DNA of 64,000 bases. It comes from Mycobacterium sp. E2479. GTDB lineage: Bacteria; Actinomycetota; Actinomycetes; Mycobacteriales; Mycobacteriaceae. The notes under the pieces were generated by a model. It was not told where the DNA came from and searched no databases. It saw only the letters and a program-made list of their open reading frames with translations. The stretch spans positions 186,001 through 250,000 of the forward strand of contig NZ_LZJR01000154.1 of NCBI RefSeq assembly GCF_001667925.1, in the 5' to 3' direction. This document shows positions 8,483-17,485 of this stretch, piece after piece; the stretch's first letter is position 1, and each line of letters begins with the position of its first letter. The translations under genes were made by a program, and so were the position numbers.

Positions 8483-8838
8483 CGCATCGATGGCTCGACC
8501 GGTATGGGTTTTCTTGCCAGACTAAATAGGTCACAGCCAGCGAGGTTACTCGGCCGATGCGGTCTAGAAGCCCCGTTCTGCTGTCTTTCTTTAGGTGCGT
8601 TAAGCTTGGCCGACGACGTGCCTAACTCATGTGGGCCGCCTTTCGTCAGCAACCGATGGGTCCCCCTGCTGTGGTTCCGACCCGTAGTGTTCCGAGGACA
8701 ACGCCCATGATTCTTCCGTGATGATTTGCTGGTGACAGGCGTTGCCCGCGTTCCCTACCGCTCCTGCGCGCTCGCAGCGACGATTGCGAAGCGGAGGCGA
8801 CCGTCGGCTAGCCGACGGCTGAACGGATACTCTGGAAA
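8483..8838. other. Intergenic stretch without a recognisable gene
   Basis: About 355 bp between the Abi-alpha-like gene and the NUDIX remnant. No reading frame here shows protein-like composition. The only structured element is a perfect 18-bp palindrome, CCGTCGGCTAGCCGACGG, at 8801-8818, immediately before the remnant. It could be an operator or a cruciform-forming site left from the lost gene's control region. Confidence 0.5.
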
Positions 8839-9253
8839 ATGGCCGATGACACGAGCGCGGCGCTCGACCGGTCCGCAGGTGAACGTTCGGCACGGTTTCG
8901 GGAGCTGACGTGGTCGTCGACGGCGGTGAGATCATCGACCATCGTTGGTTGACGCCGGCAACCACGTTCGCCGAACACGGTCGCCGAAGGCTCGAGTTGC
9001 TCCCGCCCACCTGGGTGACACTGCATGGGCTATCGCGCGATACCGCAGCGTCGCCGCGGCGCGGACGGGGCTCGACGCCGCTCCGATGGAGCAGTACGAC
9101 AGCCATGTGGTCCGCACGGAGAGCGGTTACATCTGCCTGTGGCGCGGCGACGAGGGTTTCGAAGCCGGCGATCCCGAACGCGCCGGCGCACGCCACCGGC
9201 TTTACCTTGTCAGTGATGGTCCGTGGCGTTATGAGCGCAATGAAGGCGTTTGA
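8839..9253 (+). pseudogene. Decayed NUDIX hydrolase gene
   Basis: Three frames together encode pieces of what looks like one mycobacterial NUDIX-type protein. They are MADDTSAALDRSAG...RFREL from 8839, VVDGGEIIDHRWLTPATTF...LLPPTWVTLHGLS from about 8910, and RYRSVAAARTGLD...GYICLWRGDEGFEAGDP...GPWRYERN to 9253. The order matches the C-terminal half of that family, but two frame changes (near 8905 and 9030) are needed. The NUDIX box itself (GX5EX7REUXEEXGU) is absent, so the catalytic core has been deleted. No plausible intact start remains. Family identification is from remembered motif order, hence moderate. Confidence 0.5.
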
Positions 9254-9314
9254 CGGACCGAGAGTTCAACGCGCACTGTCGATTCCATTGGACTGCCAGC
9301 TCAAGTGTGACCGC

Positions 9315-10181
9315 TCATAGTGGAAATTTCGTTCCCGTAAGTTGCTCCGACAAGTCCCAAAGCGCGGCAGCCGTCGCGATGTTTCGCGCCGTCGGGCTGC
9401 GGCCGACTGGCTGGCTGCGGCCCACCATGACGAAATGTGGACCGATGAAGGTGTCGCCCGGCAGATCCTGCGACACCGCGTACAACGTCTGCCGGGCACC
9501 AAAGTCGGCGCTGGTGGACAACCGTTTCGTCGCCGCAGTCAACACGTCACCGAGGCGGCGCCCAGAAGTGCTCATCAAGTTGGTCTGCGAGTACCCGGGA
9601 TGGGCCGCGATCGAACGCAGCCGCGAACCGGCAGCGTCGAGTCGGCGTTGCAGCTCGCCCGTAAACAGCAGGTTGGCGAGTTTTGATTGGCCGTAGGCGA
9701 GATAGCCGGCGTACTTTCGTTTCTTCCAGTTGAGGTCATCAAGGTCGATGCCCCCGCGCCAATGAGTGATCGAGGAGACCGTTACCACTCGGTCGTTGAG
9801 CTTGGGCAGTAGCAGGTTCGTTAGCGCAAAATGCCCGAAATGGTTTGTGCCGATCTGGCTTTCGAAGCCATCAACCGTCATCGAGTAGGGCACCGCCATG
9901 ATGCCCGCATTGTTGACCAGGACGTCGGCCGCGTCCACACCTTCGGCGAACTTCCGGACGGACGACAGATCCTGCAGATCGAGTGCGCGCACCTCGATGT
10001 CGCCGGTCATCTGTTGTGCGGCGGCCGTGCCCTTGTCTATATCACGCACGGCCATAATGACTTTGGCGCCCGCCCGGGCCAACTCGCGAGCCGTCACCGC
10101 GCCTAAGCCACTGTTGGCACCGGTGATGACGACGGTGCGTCCGAGGAATGACGGTAGATCCTCTGCGGTCCAATTGGTCAC
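9315..10181 (-). CDS. Short-chain dehydrogenase (protochlorophyllide/retinol reductase-like)
   Basis: A 288-residue classical SDR. The cofactor motif TGANSGLG is at about 17-24, NNAGIM is near 93, the serine segment is VTVSSITHW, and the catalytic YGQSK is near 155-159. The arginine in VIMAVRD after beta2 favours NADP(H). This subgroup reduces aldehydes or ketones of varied lipids; the substrate is unknown. GTG at 10181 follows GAAAGGAAT and is where the domain begins; upstream in-frame sequence is low-complexity and would run into the divergent gene. It is divergent from the metal-dependent hydrolase, so the 126-bp gap likely holds both promoters. Confidence 0.8.
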   Translation of the reverse strand: MTNWTAEDLPSFLGRTVVITGANSGLGAVTARELARAGAKVIMAVRDIDKGTAAAQQMTGDIEVRALDLQDLSSVRKFAEGVDAADVLVNNAGIMAVPYSMTVDGFESQIGTNHFGHFALTNLLLPKLNDRVVTVSSITHWRGGIDLDDLNWKKRKYAGYLAYGQSKLANLLFTGELQRRLDAAGSRLRSIAAHPGYSQTNLMSTSGRRLGDVLTAATKRLSTSADFGARQTLYAVSQDLPGDTFIGPHFVMVGRSQPVGRSPTARNIATAAALWDLSEQLTGTKFPL

Positions 10182-10234
10182 GCCCCGAGCATTCCTTTCG
10201 GCAGTTGACGGGCGCGGTGAGGCTCGACGCGCTG

Positions 10235-10263
10235 TTGACTTGGTTAGAAGTGAGTGGTAGACA
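10235..10263 (+). promoter_or_regulatory. Sigma-70-like promoter for the hydrolase/CoA-transferase operon
   Basis: TTGACT (10235-10240), a 17-bp spacer and TAGACA (10258-10263) form a good housekeeping promoter about 45 bp before the GTG at 10308. TAGACA has a reverse-complement partner, TGTCTA, at 10285-10290, which could contribute to an operator. Confidence 0.55.
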
Positions 10264-10307
10264 CGAATACAGAACGCGTCTCTTTGTCTACTATAGAGGA
10301 GCATGCG

Positions 10308-11510
10308 GTGCCGTTGCAAGACGATGTCCAGATCGTGTCGGTGGACGATCACCTGATTGAGCACCCGCGTGTTTGGCAGGATCGCCTGCCGTCCAAGTAT
10401 TTGGAGGATGGGCCGAAGATCGTCGAGGACGAGCAAGGCCACCATCTTTGGGCGTACGAGGGTGAACTGCATGCTCAGGTCGGCTTGAACGCGGTGGCGG
10501 GCAGGCCTTATGAGGAATATGGGCTCGAGCCCATGAGATTCCAGGACATGATTCCGGGTTGTTACGACTCAGTGGAACGCGCCAGGGACATGGATTTGGA
10601 TGGAGTGCAGGCGGCCTTGTGCTTTCCCTCATTCCCGGGCTTTTCGGGTTCGACGTTCCATAAAGCCAAGGACAAAACGCTGGCACTCGAATGCGTACGG
10701 GCGTGGAACGACTTCTCTCTGGATGAATGGTGTGCCTCAGCGCCGGACCGCTACATTCCGGTCGTAATGGTGCCGACGTGGGACGTCGATTTGGCTGTTG
10801 CGGAAGTGGAACGGACAGCAGCAAAAGGCGCCCGCACGATCAGTTTTCCCGAGAGTCCAGTGCCACTGGGTATGCCGTCCCTGCATTCTCGATACTGGGA
10901 CCCGCTGTGGAGTGCCGCTGAGGCCACTGACATGCCGCTGAGCATGCACTTCGGCACGTCGACGTACCTGCCGGGATACAGCTTCGGTGCGAGCGGGGTC
11001 ACCACCGACGATCAAGATCAATACGACCAGCACAGCGAGCAGGAGGATATCCCGTTCGCGGTGGCCATCACGCTCTTCGGCACCAATCTGATGTGGACCA
11101 CCGTCGATCTGCTGCTATCCGGTGCGTTGCAACGTCACCCCAACCTGAAGATCTCGCTGGCCGAGGGCGGCATCGGATGGATTCCATACATCCTCGAGCG
11201 CACGGACTACGTGTGGGAGCGGCACCGCTGGTACCAGAAGATCGATAAGGAAGCTCGGCCTTCCGATCTGTTCAAGCAGCACTTCTACGGCTGCTTCATC
11301 GACGACGAGTTCGGTCTCGCGAACCGCGACGCAATCGGGGTGGACCGCCTGCTGCTCGAAGTGGACTATCCGCATTCCGATTCGAGCTGGCCGAATTCGC
11401 GTAAACGTGCTCAGGAGGTTCTGGTCTCGGTGTCCGACGGCGATGCACGAAAAATCGCCGAGGACAACGCCAGAGCGCTGTTCCGCTTCCCTCGGTCGGG
11501 CTGGAAGTGA
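10308..11510 (+). CDS. Amidohydrolase-2 family metal-dependent hydrolase
   Basis: A 400-residue TIM-barrel protein of the ACMSD/amidohydrolase-2 family, which includes hydrolases and decarboxylases. Recognisable metal ligands are present: VDDHLIEHP near residue 10 (Asp-x-His), SMHFGTS in the middle, and LLEVDYPHSDS near residue 350 (Asp). Family reactions include C-C hydrolysis, decarboxylation and lactone opening; which one applies here is unknown. GTG at 10308 lies 9 nt after AGAGGAG. It overlaps the following CoA-transferase gene by GTGA, suggesting that its product or substrate is handled as a CoA ester. Two relatives occur at 42368 and 43901. Confidence 0.8.
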   Translation: MPLQDDVQIVSVDDHLIEHPRVWQDRLPSKYLEDGPKIVEDEQGHHLWAYEGELHAQVGLNAVAGRPYEEYGLEPMRFQDMIPGCYDSVERARDMDLDGVQAALCFPSFPGFSGSTFHKAKDKTLALECVRAWNDFSLDEWCASAPDRYIPVVMVPTWDVDLAVAEVERTAAKGARTISFPESPVPLGMPSLHSRYWDPLWSAAEATDMPLSMHFGTSTYLPGYSFGASGVTTDDQDQYDQHSEQEDIPFAVAITLFGTNLMWTTVDLLLSGALQRHPNLKISLAEGGIGWIPYILERTDYVWERHRWYQKIDKEARPSDLFKQHFYGCFIDDEFGLANRDAIGVDRLLLEVDYPHSDSSWPNSRKRAQEVLVSVSDGDARKIAEDNARALFRFPRSGWK

Positions 11511-14098
11511 CACCTAATCCCCAAGCCGGAGCCGAGGGCTTCCTGGCCGGCGTCACCGTTGTCGAGCTTGCCGACGAGACCGCCGAATATGTGGGCAAGC
11601 TGCTTGCCGGCCTCGGCGCGAATGTGATCAAGGTCGAACCGCCGGGAGGCGAAGTCACCCGGACTTACGGGCCCTTCAAGGATGACGTCGAGAATCCCGA
11701 ACAGAGCCTTCATTTTTGGCACTCCAATATCGGCAAACGAAGCGTTGTTCTGGATCTCGACGACGCAGGAGATCAGGCGCGAATGCGGGACTTGGTGTCC
11801 CATGCAGACGTTTTCGTACACACCCGATCAGCGGACTACATGCGTACCCGTGGTCTCCATCAGGCGGACTTGCGTGCCGATGCGTCCGCACTGATCTACT
11901 GCCGGGTATCGCCGTTCGGTGACGACGGACCGTGGGCCGAGTATCCGGGCAGCGACCTCGTCCATCTCGCGCTGGGCGGCGTGGCCATGAACTGTGGCTA
12001 CGACCCCGAGCCGTCAGGACACTACGACACGCCTCCGATCGCGCCCCAGATGTGGCAGGCTTACTGCATTGCCGGCGAGACGACATCGATCGCGATCATC
12101 ACGGCATTGATCTATCGGCAATCTTCTGGCCGGGGACAATACCTTTCGGTGTCTATCCATGATTCGGTCAGCAAGAACACCGAAACCGATGTGCCGAACT
12201 GGGTGTACCAACGCCTTACGAACCTGCGGCAGACATGTCGGCATTCGATGCCGACGGCGGCCGTCCCGGCGCTGGCACTGACCAAAGACGGTCGTTGGCT
12301 GCTGCCGTACCGGACCTACCTGCCCGGTGGCAGTGCGCTTTTCAAAGCTCTGGTCGACATGCTGGCGCGACACGGGATGCAGGCCGACCTGGACGATCCG
12401 AAGTACCTCGACGACGCCTACCGCGCCCAACCCGTGGTCGCCCAGCATATCGGCGACGTCACCGACCGCCTCATCGGTCAGTTCCTCGCCAACCGGGAGA
12501 TCTGGCAGGAGGCGCAACAGGTCGGCATGCCCTGGGCGCCAATCCGTTCGCCACACGAGAACGTCACCGACCCGCACTTCAGCGCGCGAGAGGCATTCAA
12601 GGTTGTCGAGCATCCCGAGTTGGGCGAGAGTTACACCTATACCGGGGCCCGGTGGTACTGCCCTGAGGTGCCATGGCAATCGGACACTCGGCCACCGATG
12701 CTCGGTGAGCACACCGCGGAGGTATTCGAAGAGATCTCTACCCGCTGCGCACCTGAACTTCCCTCGAGCCATGCGGCCCACCGGGGGGCAGCCGCGGTGT
12801 CCCCGTTGGGAAAGCCATTCGCGTTGGCGGGGGTTCGCGTCATCGACTTGTCCTGGCTGCTTGCCAGCGCCGGTGCGGGCCGGTTTCTCGCGGCGCACGG
12901 CGCGGAAGTTGTCAAGGTCGAACACTCCAGCCGATGGGACACAATGCGTTTCGGTGCCGGCTTTGCTCCTGAGGGCGGACGTGCCGAGCGTGATAAGGCC
13001 CGGGGGCCGATTGCCGTACCGCCCGGGGACCGTGGGCCGAACAAATCGGGTGCGTTCATGGAGATCAATTCGGGCAAGCTCGGCGTGAGCCTGAATCTGA
13101 AATCAGATGAGGGCAAGCAAATTCTCGAGCGGCTGATCGCCGATGCCGACATGGTGATCGAGGGATTCTCACCGGGCACCATGGAGCGTATGGGATTCGG
13201 TTATCAGAGGTTAAAGGAGATCAATCCCGGAATCATCTATGTCCAGCAGTCGGGCACCGGTGAGCACGGCTGCTACAAGGGTATGCGGACTTACGGTCCG
13301 ACCGCGGCCGCATTCGCCGGCAATAGCGAAATGTCCGGCATGCCAGCGCCGTTCCCTCCCGCTGGTATCGGCTATTCCTACCTCGACTGGTTCGGTGCCT
13401 ACAACATGGCCACAGCGATGTTGGCGGCGTTGTTCAGAAAACAGTCGACCGGGCTCGGCTGCCACATCGACGCTTCCCAGATCGAGATCGGCATCTATCT
13501 GACCGGCACCGCGGTACTCGACCACAGTGTCAATGGACGCGTATATGAGCGGACTGGAAATCGCTCCCCGTACAAGCCTGCCGCTCCGCACGGTATCTAT
13601 CCGACGCGCGGCGTGGACCGCTGGATCGCATTGTCGTCTTTCAGCGACGAACACTGGACGACGTTGATCGAGGTGTTCAACAAACCCGAACTCGGGGCCG
13701 ACGCGCGGTTCGGCACACTCGCCGACCGCCTAGCACATCAGGACGAACTTGACGCGATCGTCGCTGCATGTACCGCCGAGTGTGACGGTTACGAGCTGAT
13801 GCACACGCTCGCGCGCCGCCACTTCCCGGCAGGGGTCTGTCAGACGGCGCAGGATCGTTGTGAGAACGACCCGCAACTCGCTCACCTGGGGTGGCTGGAA
13901 GAAGTTCCACAGTCCGAGATCGGCACTTGGCCGGTCAGAACGCTGCCGGTTGCTTTCAGTGAAACTCCCTCCTACATAGGTGGTTTCGTCGGCCGTTCCG
14001 GTCCCAACTACGGTGAAGACAATTTCAGCTTCTACCCAAGGCAACTAGGGCTGACCACAGCGGAGGTCGAACAGTTGTTACGGACTGGTGTCTTGTAA
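11507..14098 (+). CDS. Double-domain type III (CaiB/BaiF) CoA-transferase
   Basis: 863 residues, twice the usual ~400, formed by two tandem CaiB/BaiF domains (about 10-410 and 440-863). Each domain shows the fold markers GAxVIKVE and a TGRGQ-type loop. Aligning with formyl-CoA transferase, whose catalytic Asp forms the acyl anhydride, the first domain has Tyr186 at that position and the second has Asp627 (YSYLDWFGAY). Only the C-terminal half is therefore likely to be catalytic; the N-terminal half may replace the second subunit of the usual interlocked dimer. It probably moves CoA onto a carboxylic acid. GTG at 11507 overlaps the hydrolase stop. Confidence 0.85.
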   Translation: MTPNPQAGAEGFLAGVTVVELADETAEYVGKLLAGLGANVIKVEPPGGEVTRTYGPFKDDVENPEQSLHFWHSNIGKRSVVLDLDDAGDQARMRDLVSHADVFVHTRSADYMRTRGLHQADLRADASALIYCRVSPFGDDGPWAEYPGSDLVHLALGGVAMNCGYDPEPSGHYDTPPIAPQMWQAYCIAGETTSIAIITALIYRQSSGRGQYLSVSIHDSVSKNTETDVPNWVYQRLTNLRQTCRHSMPTAAVPALALTKDGRWLLPYRTYLPGGSALFKALVDMLARHGMQADLDDPKYLDDAYRAQPVVAQHIGDVTDRLIGQFLANREIWQEAQQVGMPWAPIRSPHENVTDPHFSAREAFKVVEHPELGESYTYTGARWYCPEVPWQSDTRPPMLGEHTAEVFEEISTRCAPELPSSHAAHRGAAAVSPLGKPFALAGVRVIDLSWLLASAGAGRFLAAHGAEVVKVEHSSRWDTMRFGAGFAPEGGRAERDKARGPIAVPPGDRGPNKSGAFMEINSGKLGVSLNLKSDEGKQILERLIADADMVIEGFSPGTMERMGFGYQRLKEINPGIIYVQQSGTGEHGCYKGMRTYGPTAAAFAGNSEMSGMPAPFPPAGIGYSYLDWFGAYNMATAMLAALFRKQSTGLGCHIDASQIEIGIYLTGTAVLDHSVNGRVYERTGNRSPYKPAAPHGIYPTRGVDRWIALSSFSDEHWTTLIEVFNKPELGADARFGTLADRLAHQDELDAIVAACTAECDGYELMHTLARRHFPAGVCQTAQDRCENDPQLAHLGWLEEVPQSEIGTWPVRTLPVAFSETPSYIGGFVGRSGPNYGEDNFSFYPRQLGLTTAEVEQLLRTGVL

Positions 14099-14156
14099 TA
14101 CGTAGTCCTCGCGGATCAGAGAACTGATTCCACTACCCACCGAACAGGAGATTGAC

Positions 14157-15014
14157 ATGGGACGAGTGCAGGACAAGGTCGTCTTCATAACCGGTGTGGC
14201 GCGCGGCCAAGGGCGTGCACATGCCATTCGTCTGGCCGAAGAGGGCGCCAACATAATCGGCATCGACATCGCCGAAAATATCCCGACGGTGCCGTATCCA
14301 ATGGCGTCCGAGGCGGAACTCGACCAAACGAGAGACCTCATCAGTGACGCCGGTGGAAAACACCATCTCGTCAAGGGCGACGTACGCGACAAGCAGGCTG
14401 TCGCCGAAGTTTTGCGCGAGGGTCTTGAATTGTTCGGCGGCCTGGACGGCGTTGTGGCACAAGCCGGCATTATGGCAGTGGGGAACACGGACCCTGCATC
14501 GTTCAACGACACCGTGGATGTCAACTTGGTCGGCGTGCTCAACACGGTCAGCGCCGCCTATCCGTTCCTGAAGGACGGCTCGTCGATCGTGATCACGGGT
14601 TCTTATGCGGCGTTCACGTCGGCCCTGAAAGCCGATCCCAACGGCGGGGCCGGCGGCCTGGGTTATGTCGCCTCGAAGCGCCTGCTCGCCGCGTACACCC
14701 ACGAACTGGCGCTTGCGGTGGCGCCGCGCCGGATCCGCGCGAACGCGGTGCACCCGACGTCGGTGGATACGGCGATCATGCGCAATGAGCCGCTGTACAA
14801 GTCATTCCGGCCCGATTTGGAGTCACCGACGCTCGAGGATGCGCTCCCGGTCCTGCCGGCGCTGAATCTGTTTCCGGACCCGTGGATCGATGTCTCGGAC
14901 GTCGCACACGCTGTGGTCTACCTCATCTCTGACGAATCGCGCGCGGTGACCGGCACGCAAATGCGAGTCGATCTCGGCGCTTGGATCAAGTTGCACGATT
15001 ACACCTTCCCGTGA
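14157..15014 (+). CDS. Mycofactocin-type SDR family oxidoreductase
   Basis: 285 residues. The glycine motif is GVARGQGRAHAIRLAEEGA, with GIDIAENIPTVPYPMA after beta2. This is the signature of the actinobacterial SDR subgroup tied to mycofactocin as redox partner, which carries a non-exchangeable nicotinamide. The catalytic residues are TGSY and YVASK (about 174-178). The insert ALKADPNGGAG before the Tyr is also common in this subgroup. The likely role is oxidation of an alcohol to a ketone or aldehyde. ATG at 14157 has AGGAGA upstream. It lies 58 bp after the CoA-transferase and may be read from the same promoter. Confidence 0.8.
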   Translation: MGRVQDKVVFITGVARGQGRAHAIRLAEEGANIIGIDIAENIPTVPYPMASEAELDQTRDLISDAGGKHHLVKGDVRDKQAVAEVLREGLELFGGLDGVVAQAGIMAVGNTDPASFNDTVDVNLVGVLNTVSAAYPFLKDGSSIVITGSYAAFTSALKADPNGGAGGLGYVASKRLLAAYTHELALAVAPRRIRANAVHPTSVDTAIMRNEPLYKSFRPDLESPTLEDALPVLPALNLFPDPWIDVSDVAHAVVYLISDESRAVTGTQMRVDLGAWIKLHDYTFP

Positions 15015-15149
15015 GTCGATGTGGGAAATCGGAACTGAACTCGGCCGCTCGGTCTTGGGTCGTCGGTGCAGCTCGCTCGTGCTGTTACGCTGGCTGTTTG
15101 TGAACGGCGATAATCCCGTGTGGCACGGTAGCCCGGTCGGGTGCGTTTG

Positions 15150-15782
15150 ATGACCACTCAACAGGGCGCCACCTTCGGCCGTCGCTTCAAGGTGTTCACA
15201 TCTCGCGCCGCGCAGGTTTCGGACGACTCACCGCGCAGAGACCGCATCGTCGATGCAGCTCGACGGTGCTACGTGACCATCGGCTGGGACAAGACCACAA
15301 TGGAGGACGTCGGGCGCATTGCTGGTATGTCGCGTGCGACCCTGTATAAGAACTTCCCGACCAGCGAGGAGCTGCACCAAGCTGTCCGCAGTAAAGCCGT
15401 GGACCTGATGCGTCGTGATTTCGAAGACGCACTGGCCGAGGGTAAGGACCTGCCGGACAGTTTGGGGAATGTAGCTGCTGCGCTGACGGTTTGGTGTTCG
15501 ACGATGCGGTCGGTGGACAATCCCAACGCGTTCTACTTTCGTATTCATGCCGAGGAGTCGGCCGTTATCATCGACGTGCTGGCAGAGGTTTTGGCTCCTC
15601 GAATGGCGCTCGCGCAAAAGGCTGGCGAGATCGACCGAAGTCGAGACATCGATCGGGCGGTGGAGTGGGTCGCGCGATGCGTGGCCGGCTTTGCGCTGTT
15701 GCCCACTGGCCGGGATTCGGAGCGCGATTATCCTTTTATCGCACGCGAATTCATTCGCGAATTTGTGGTGTCGCCCCTGTAA
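15150..15782 (+). CDS. TetR family transcriptional regulator
   Basis: A protein of about 210 residues. The N-terminal TetR helix-turn-helix reads DRIVDAARRCYVTIGWDKTT then MEDVGRIAGMSRATLYKNF (about residues 27-68), and a variable ligand-binding domain of about 140 residues follows. An unusual 25-residue extension precedes the helices. It sits between the mycofactocin-type SDR and the acyl-CoA ligase and may control either; a CCCG-GT-CGGG repeat just upstream (15133-15142) could be its own operator. ATG at 15150 was chosen over GTG at 15141, as neither has a strong ribosome site. Ligand unknown; CoA esters are common in this family. Confidence 0.8.
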   Translation: MTTQQGATFGRRFKVFTSRAAQVSDDSPRRDRIVDAARRCYVTIGWDKTTMEDVGRIAGMSRATLYKNFPTSEELHQAVRSKAVDLMRRDFEDALAEGKDLPDSLGNVAAALTVWCSTMRSVDNPNAFYFRIHAEESAVIIDVLAEVLAPRMALAQKAGEIDRSRDIDRAVEWVARCVAGFALLPTGRDSERDYPFIAREFIREFVVSPL

Positions 15783-15815
15783 GGAGTGGCGCCAACACCC
15801 TTGCTTCGTCGGTGG

Positions 15816-17333
15816 TTATTCCGTGCGCAGCCTCTCGATCAGATCGACGAGCTCCCGTTTACGGACCTTCGATGCCGGTGTCATCGGGATGTCAGCGGCA
15901 GACTCAAGGAACACGATGACCGTGGGTACCTTGAACGGCGAAAGTCGTTCACGTAAAGCCTCTTTGATCGACGCCTCGGTGAGATGTACGCCAGTAACTG
16001 GCACTACTGCCGCCGCCACCAATTGACCGCGATCCGCATCAGGCAGGCCGACTACGTGGGCCATCTCGACGCCTTCGATGATGTTGATTTCGCGTTCGAC
16101 CTCGACCGGCGATACGTTGGCACCGGAGGTCTTGATGATGTCGTTCAATCGCCCGACGAATCTCAACCGTCCATTGTCATCGCGGACTGCGAGATCGCCG
16201 GTGCGATAGAACCCGTCGGCGTCGAACACCGCACCGCGAGACAATTTGTGCAAGCGTGAGGTCAGCGTCGGGCCACGAACCAGGAGCTCGCGGGCACCTC
16301 GTTGGTCGGCAGCTTCGGAGAGGCGGACCTCGAATCCGGGCTGAAATCTGTCGAGCGGTGCCGCGATCGAATACGGTCCCGAAGGGACCTCGGTGCCCCA
16401 GGCATACATCCCGAAAGTTTCGGTCATTCCCAACGCGGGCACCAGCTGCATTCCGGGTAATGCGGTAGCCGAGGATGCCGATCCGGTTGCGCGGTCCCGG
16501 ATCACGGCATTGGCGCCCAGCGTCGACCGCTCAGTGCAGCGTGTTACTCCACCCGCAGCCATCGTGGGGAAGAGCGCCATGACGAGTCCGCCGACCCAAA
16601 AGAACGGCAGCGTCACGTCGGTCACCGTGGCTTCGGTGAACCCGAACATATCGCGCAGGTAGTGGGTTTTGTCGATGATCGCGCGGTGGGTGAACAGCGC
16701 TCCTTTCGGGTCGGCACTTTGTCCGGATGTATAGATGCAGAGCGCTTCGTCCTCGGGATGAACCTCGTATCGTGCTTGATCGAGGATCAGCTGCCAGCGA
16801 CCGTCCCGCCCCCCGCTGACGATCCAATCGACGTCGCGTGACCATCCTGGCCCAGGGCCGTCGAACACCACCATGCGCAGGTAGGGGGCTTCGGCGAGCG
16901 CCAGCTCGGGATCCTGCGCCGAAGCCAGGCCGGGCAACGCCTCGGCCACGAGTTTGACGAAGTCGCGGTCCAGGAACGAGCGGCTGGCTACCAGCAGGTG
17001 TAGATCGGAGTGGCGCACCAGCCGGGCGAGCTCGGCCGGCCGGCTGAACGTGCTCAACGGAATACACAGAGCGCCAATCTTTTCGATGGCCGCCCACCAC
17101 ACCACCCAGTCGGTGCCGTTGCCGAACAACAGTCCGACCCGAGTGCCTTTGCCGATGCCGCGCGCGAGTAGACCTCGCGCGATGCCATCCGAGCAGCGAT
17201 CGAGTTCTGCGAACGACAACGATCCGGATTCTGCGATAACGCAGCAATTCGACCCAAATGATGCGGTCAGCTCACGTAGCCAGATCGGAATCGACACAGC
17301 GTCATGGGCCGACTCGGCAGGGCTGGTAGACAT
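15816..17333 (-). CDS. Acyl-CoA synthetase (AMP-forming), possibly internally deleted
   Basis: 505 residues of the ANL superfamily, which activate carboxylic acids through an acyl-AMP. The P-loop-like motif is YTSGQSADPKGALFTH, a variant of TSGTTGxPKG. GMTETFGMYAWG is the adenine motif, GFYRTGDLAV carries the ATP-binding Asp, and the C-terminal lysine segment is ASKVRKREL. The stretch between FPTMAAGG and GMTE is only about 42 residues where relatives usually have 70-80, so 30-40 residues of the acyl pocket region seem missing in frame. Activity is uncertain. ATG at 17333 follows GGAAGAGG. It is divergent from the DUF35 gene. Confidence 0.75.
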   Translation of the reverse strand: MSTSPAESAHDAVSIPIWLRELTASFGSNCCVIAESGSLSFAELDRCSDGIARGLLARGIGKGTRVGLLFGNGTDWVVWWAAIEKIGALCIPLSTFSRPAELARLVRHSDLHLLVASRSFLDRDFVKLVAEALPGLASAQDPELALAEAPYLRMVVFDGPGPGWSRDVDWIVSGGRDGRWQLILDQARYEVHPEDEALCIYTSGQSADPKGALFTHRAIIDKTHYLRDMFGFTEATVTDVTLPFFWVGGLVMALFPTMAAGGVTRCTERSTLGANAVIRDRATGSASSATALPGMQLVPALGMTETFGMYAWGTEVPSGPYSIAAPLDRFQPGFEVRLSEAADQRGARELLVRGPTLTSRLHKLSRGAVFDADGFYRTGDLAVRDDNGRLRFVGRLNDIIKTSGANVSPVEVEREINIIEGVEMAHVVGLPDADRGQLVAAAVVPVTGVHLTEASIKEALRERLSPFKVPTVIVFLESAADIPMTPASKVRKRELVDLIERLRTE

Positions 17334-17424
17334 AGCGCCTCTTCCCTTCGCGCACACCTGCCCACGGCGTGCCTCTCCTATCCACGGTTCCCGGTAGGCA
17401 TTCTGCATGATGCTCGCCCAGCCA

Positions 17425-17451
17425 TTGACGCGTATACAAAAATTGTATTAG
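17425..17451. promoter_or_regulatory. Promoter with overlapping palindromic operator
   Basis: ATACAA-AAA-TTGTAT (17434-17448) is a perfect 6-bp inverted repeat. It is embedded between a TTGACG (17425-17430) and a TATTAG (17446-17451) that read as -35 and -10 boxes for the DUF35 gene at 17486. A repressor bound here would block transcription and could also affect the divergent ligase. The AT-rich repeat differs from the GC-rich palindromes farther right, so a different regulator, perhaps the TetR at 15150, is suggested. Confidence 0.55.
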
Positions 17452-17485
17452 CGTCTACCTGTGTTATCCAGCGAAGAAGGGCGCC

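Noticed and set aside
10258..10290. TAGACA/TGTCTA inverted repeat as an operator for the hydrolase gene
   Set aside because: The first copy is the -10 box and the arms are 21 bp apart; chance is likely.
15133..15142. CCCG-GT-CGGG as another copy of the shared operator
   Set aside because: Only the central GGTCGG part resembles the motif and the CGACCG half-site is missing; noted only as a possible autoregulatory site of the TetR at 15150.
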